Assembly: GCA_017631325.1 (NCBI GenBank) | Contig: JAGBTM010000053.1 | Span: forward strand, 1 to 64,000 | Length of the DNA: 64,000 nt | Direction: 5' to 3' | DNA from: Clostridia bacterium | GTDB lineage: Bacteria; Bacillota; Clostridia; Oscillospirales; CAG-272 | In this document: positions 61,244 through 64,000 of the stretch, piece after piece | Layout: the number at the start of each line of letters is the position of its first letter | Position numbering within the stretch: the first letter of the stretch is position 1 | Position numbers and translations under genes: made by a program | Notes under the pieces: generated by a model | The model's input: only the letters and a program-made list of their open reading frames with translations | Databases searched by the model: none | What the model was told of the DNA's origin: nothing

Positions 61244-62581
61244 TTATTGTTTTTTCCCCGCTTTTACCTTAGAGAGAAGCGGTATAACCAAAAGAGCCAC
61301 AAGCACCGCGATAGCTGCCGCGAGGAAAATCTCAGGAGCAGGAATAAAATCGGTGGTCATAGCGTCTGCTCCTGCATTCTCAAGCTTTATACCTTGAGCG
61401 CGGTTAATGGCGTTGCCGATTTCGGGTCCAATAAGCATAGGGATAAGCACGCTGAATACCATTCTGACGCCCTGAAGCTTACCTGCCGCGCCCTCAGGTG
61501 TGAAGTCACGCATTGTCGAGCCGCAAAGAGCACTGACGAAGATGTAGCCCGTAATCATTACGAAGCCGAATATTCCAAACACGATAAGAGAGGCCGTCTT
61601 GTTTTCGGTTGGCGAAAAATACATGCCGAAAAGTCCGAGCGCCATAACACCCGCTGCGATATAGAGGAGCTTCGCCTTGTCATATTTATCCGATACAGCG
61701 CCAAGGAACAGGTTTATAACGGCTCCGAGAGCTATCGCGGCACCAAAAACTATACTGTACTCTATCACGCTGAACGAAAGATACGTCTTCATGTAAATAA
61801 TGAGATATGGCATAAAAATTTGACAAGCTATTCCATATACCAAAACTATTATAAAGGTTACGTAAAGGGGGAGATTATTTTTTATTACACTAGGACGGAA
61901 GCCGTAGAATATATCCCTCATTGTGCCCGATTTTTGGATTTTTTCGCTGTCCTTGACGATAAACAAACCGAGCACACCCGATGCAGTAATAGTAGCGCCA
62001 AGTCCTATGAAAAGAGCCGTGTATCCGACAGCCTCGACCAAAATTCCAAATCCGCCCGCCACGGCAAGCATAGCCACCAGCGGCAAAATAGCCACGACAC
62101 CCTCAACCTTTCCTCTGTACGAGGAGTGAGTGTTGTCGGTTACCCAAGCGTTAAAGGCCGCGTCGTTTGCGCTCGAGCCGAATACCGTCATAACGCAGTC
62201 GCCCACAACGACCAAAACAAGAGTAAGAGCTACCGCCTCAGCACCCGAGCGCATAAAAAGACCGCCTACTCTCTCGGGAGACAGACAACCGAACAGCGCC
62301 ACAGTAACACCCCATATTATATAGCCTATCGAAATGAAGCTGCGCCTGTTTCCTATCTTGTCCGACAGAACGCCCGCAACGAGCGTCGTAACCGTCGCAA
62401 CGATACCGCTCAGCTGTACCATCAGCGTTATAGTGTCAAGGTCGGGGGCAATAGTATCGAAAACGAAAAGATTGAAATACATATTTTCAACCGACCACGC
62501 AAGCTGTCCGATAGTACCGAAAAGTATCAGTATCAGCCAGCTGGAGCGAGAAAAGCCCCTATCCGTGTTAAGTTTTTTCAT
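61244..62581 (-). CDS. MFS transporter
   Basis: A 445-residue major facilitator with 12 predicted transmembrane segments. The first conserved inter-helix loop is GVLSDKIGNRRSF (MFS motif A, DxxGxRR type) near residue 70. A second copy (GAVSDKYDKAKLL) lies near 275, in line with the two-fold repeat of the fold. The substrate is not evident. It is divergent from, and may be functionally linked to, the rhamnulokinase upstream (a sugar transporter is possible), but a gap and hairpin separate them. The ATG has an AAGAGG site. Confidence 0.82.
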   Translation of the reverse strand: MKKLNTDRGFSRSSWLILILFGTIGQLAWSVENMYFNLFVFDTIAPDLDTITLMVQLSGIVATVTTLVAGVLSDKIGNRRSFISIGYIIWGVTVALFGCLSPERVGGLFMRSGAEAVALTLVLVVVGDCVMTVFGSSANDAAFNAWVTDNTHSSYRGKVEGVVAILPLVAMLAVAGGFGILVEAVGYTALFIGLGATITASGVLGLFIVKDSEKIQKSGTMRDIFYGFRPSVIKNNLPLYVTFIIVLVYGIACQIFMPYLIIYMKTYLSFSVIEYSIVFGAAIALGAVINLFLGAVSDKYDKAKLLYIAAGVMALGLFGMYFSPTENKTASLIVFGIFGFVMITGYIFVSALCGSTMRDFTPEGAAGKLQGVRMVFSVLIPMLIGPEIGNAINRAQGIKLENAGADAMTTDFIPAPEIFLAAAIAVLVALLVIPLLSKVKAGKKQ

Positions 62582-62599
62582 AATTTACCTCTTTTTTTA

Positions 62600-62815
62600 T
62601 GAGCGCCCTTGTAACTCTGGGCACCCGTTTTTTCTTTTGAAAAAGTCCCCTTGTGACTAAAGGTTTCTTTCTTTTTAGAAATCCCCTTTGCGGCTAAAGG
62701 TTTTCTTTTTAGAAAGCCTCTTTGTGACTAAAGTTTTTTCTTTCTGGAAGCCACTTTGTAATAAAGTCGTTCTTCATTTATCGAAACGCCCGTGTAACTC
62801 TGGGCAGCTCTTTCG
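62600..62815. repeat. 34-bp tandem repeat between MFS and rhamnulokinase
   Basis: Four units of 33-35 bp containing CCCCTTTGTGACTAAAGG and a T-rich block start at about 62644, 62677, 62711 and 62746. They are flanked on both sides by GTAACTCTGGGCA-containing copies (62607 and 62797). No gene is present. Confidence 0.85.
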
Positions 62816-62823
62816 CTTTTTTA

Positions 62824-62856
62824 GAAAGCCTTGACTGGTGTCAAGGCTCTCTTTTT
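62824..62856. terminator. Hairpin terminator between rhamnulokinase and MFS genes
   Basis: Perfect 8-bp stem (GCCTTGAC with GTCAAGGC, 62828-62835 and 62840-62847) with a 4-base loop. The T-run is strong on the plus strand and short on the minus strand, although both flanking genes are on the minus strand. Confidence 0.65.
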
Positions 62857-62891
62857 TTGTTTTTAGCGTAATATGAACGTGTCAGTGGGTA

Positions 62892-64000
62892 TTATTTTTT
62901 GTCGCGTCTCATTTGAACCTTGAGGTTACCGATAGCGGTCGCCTCGATGGGCAGAGCGATAACTCGCTTGCTGGTGTAACGCTCGGTAAGCTCGTTTAAG
63001 TACGTGTTCTTTGCGCCACCGCCAACAATGTAAATCTCGGAGTATTCGTGGCCCGTATTAACCTCGAGGTCGCGTATTGCTTCGTCGTAGCAGGCAGCAA
63101 GGCTGTGATATGCGCAGTTGAAATAATCCGCCGTGGTCTCGGGCGTCTTCTTGCCCTTTGCCTTTATATACGTTTCGATAGCTTCCTTCATACTCTTGGG
63201 AGCCATAAAGGACGGGTCGTTTACGTTAAAGAGCTCGTCATAGCTTGACTTTTTCGCCATAGCGGCAATTTCACCGTATGAGGTCTCGGGACAGAGCTCT
63301 GAGCGGAGGCACTGAATTATCCACATACCCGTTATGTTCTTGAGGTATCTGAAATATCCGACACCGCCCTCGTTGGAATAGCCCGAGGTTCTGCTCTTGT
63401 CGTCGGTGAGAGCCTCTGTGAGCTTAACGCCAAGGAGCGACCAGGTACCCGAGGATATATAGGGCGCATCGGTCTGCATATCTATCGCCTCAACGGCGCT
63501 TGCCGTATCGTGCGTAGGAGCAAATACAACGTTGATTTTGCCGCCTACCTCAATCTCAACCTCGGGAGAAAGAGGTCCTACGAGAGTGCCGGGGGCGTGT
63601 AAGGGAGCTATAATTTCGGTGGGAAGACCGAGCGATGTGAAAATATCCTTATCAAGCTCGTGTGTCTTCACGTTTACAAGGCCCGTGGTTGACGCATTGG
63701 TCGACTCCTTCATTTTGACACCCGTGAGCTTGTACATAAGATACTCGGGTATCATAAGGAAATCGGTAACTCCTGTGAGCCTGCCTGCGAGCTTGTCGGC
63801 ATAAAGCTGATATATCGTATTGAAGCTGTTGAACTGAATACCCGTAGCTCTGTAAAGCTCCTCAAACGGTATAATTCCGTGAACGAGCTTGATAGGCTCC
63901 TCTGTTCTCGAGTCGCGGTATGCATAGGTTGGATAGACCTCGCTCTCACCCTTCATAAGAACGTAGTCAACTCCCCAGGTGTCGACGGAAAGGCTCTCGA
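62892..64000 (-). CDS. rhaB: Rhamnulokinase (FGGY family), 5' end outside the window, truncated C-terminus
   Basis: Phosphorylates L-rhamnulose in rhamnose breakdown. The frame continues to the window edge with SLSVDTWGVDYVLM, the rhamnulokinase version of the FGGY DTWGVD motif, so the start lies beyond 64000; the ATG at 63956 is internal. FAPTHDTASAVEAI and SSGTWSLLGVKL (adenosine-binding) and the FGGY C-domain IVGGGAKNTYLNELT are present. The protein ends IGNLKVQMRRDKK, about 40 residues before family members usually end, so the last helices are missing. The gene may be damaged or the short form may be natural. Confidence 0.85.
   Translation of the reverse strand, partial: ESLSVDTWGVDYVLMKGESEVYPTYAYRDSRTEEPIKLVHGIIPFEELYRATGIQFNSFNTIYQLYADKLAGRLTGVTDFLMIPEYLMYKLTGVKMKESTNASTTGLVNVKTHELDKDIFTSLGLPTEIIAPLHAPGTLVGPLSPEVEIEVGGKINVVFAPTHDTASAVEAIDMQTDAPYISSGTWSLLGVKLTEALTDDKSRTSGYSNEGGVGYFRYLKNITGMWIIQCLRSELCPETSYGEIAAMAKKSSYDELFNVNDPSFMAPKSMKEAIETYIKAKGKKTPETTADYFNCAYHSLAACYDEAIRDLEVNTGHEYSEIYIVGGGAKNTYLNELTERYTSKRVIALPIEATAIGNLKVQMRRDKK

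Noticed and set aside
61118-62602. Long (494-codon) plus-strand open frame opposite the MFS transporter
   Set aside because: It is the antisense shadow of the MFS gene, is rich in Arg/His/Ser with no domain, and lacks a ribosome binding site. The minus-strand protein has clear MFS motifs.

Overview
The window is a chromosome segment from an anaerobic, probably spore-forming, low-GC-type Gram-positive bacterium of class Clostridia, most likely an uncultured gut lineage. The evidence is a complete Rnf complex with its flavin transferase, a Rex redox repressor, dipicolinate synthase dpaAB, the PyrK/PyrD type 1B dihydroorotate dehydrogenase pair, a tryptophan T-box, a SipW-type signal peptidase, and a DnaD plus DnaI-like pair. 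I cannot name the genus from sequence alone.

Layout. 1-8.4 kb (+): housekeeping genes ddl, murI, rbfA, galU, rimI, tsaD, rex, a DnaD-domain gene and a DnaC/DnaI ATPase. 8.7-24.9 kb (-): asnA, guaB, then a redox block (rnfCDGEAB, a NusG-domain-II protein and a Gx-type membrane protein in one direction, preceded by apbE and a two-repeat flavoprotein-like lipoprotein), a giant M16C peptidase and an alpha/beta hydrolase. 25.5-28.6 kb (+): a three-gene glycerol-3-phosphate-dehydrogenase-like operon. 28.9-36.2 kb (-): coaD, rsmD, uvrC, HPr, an O-antigen-ligase-like membrane protein, trmD and rimM. 36.5-44.2 kb (-): a SipW/TasA-type secretion locus with two large beta-helix surface proteins and an adjacent tyrosine recombinase. 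44.4-57.1 kb (+): a MacB-like ABC transporter and the pyrimidine operon pyrC-carB-pyrK-pyrD-pyrF-pyrE-pyrB. 57.4-64 kb (-): T-box-controlled trpB, dpaAB, a broken AraC gene, an MFS transporter and a partial rhamnulokinase.

Most interesting results. (1) Between the recombinase and the SipW operon lies a 231-bp segment bounded by perfect 20-bp inverted repeats. It carries a good promoter that currently points away from the operon and into a terminator. Each repeat has the half-site/core/half-site structure of a tyrosine-recombinase crossover site. I read this as a phase-variable promoter switch, in the OFF orientation, for a surface-fibre operon. (2) The rnf promoter is followed by a near-perfect Rex operator, and rex is in the same window. 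The rnf operon is embedded with ApbE, a PplA-like lipoprotein and an EetA/EetB-like pair, suggesting an Rnf-coupled extracytoplasmic flavin electron pathway. RnfG has two FMN domains and RnfE has a Cys-rich tail. (3) PyrB carries a PyrI-like zinc-binding tail. (4) A second tiny ORF with a Trp codon sits after the trp T-box terminator.

Almost every longer intergenic gap holds its own short tandem repeat, with a different unit each time. This looks like a genome-wide habit. No tRNA, rRNA or CRISPR array was seen.
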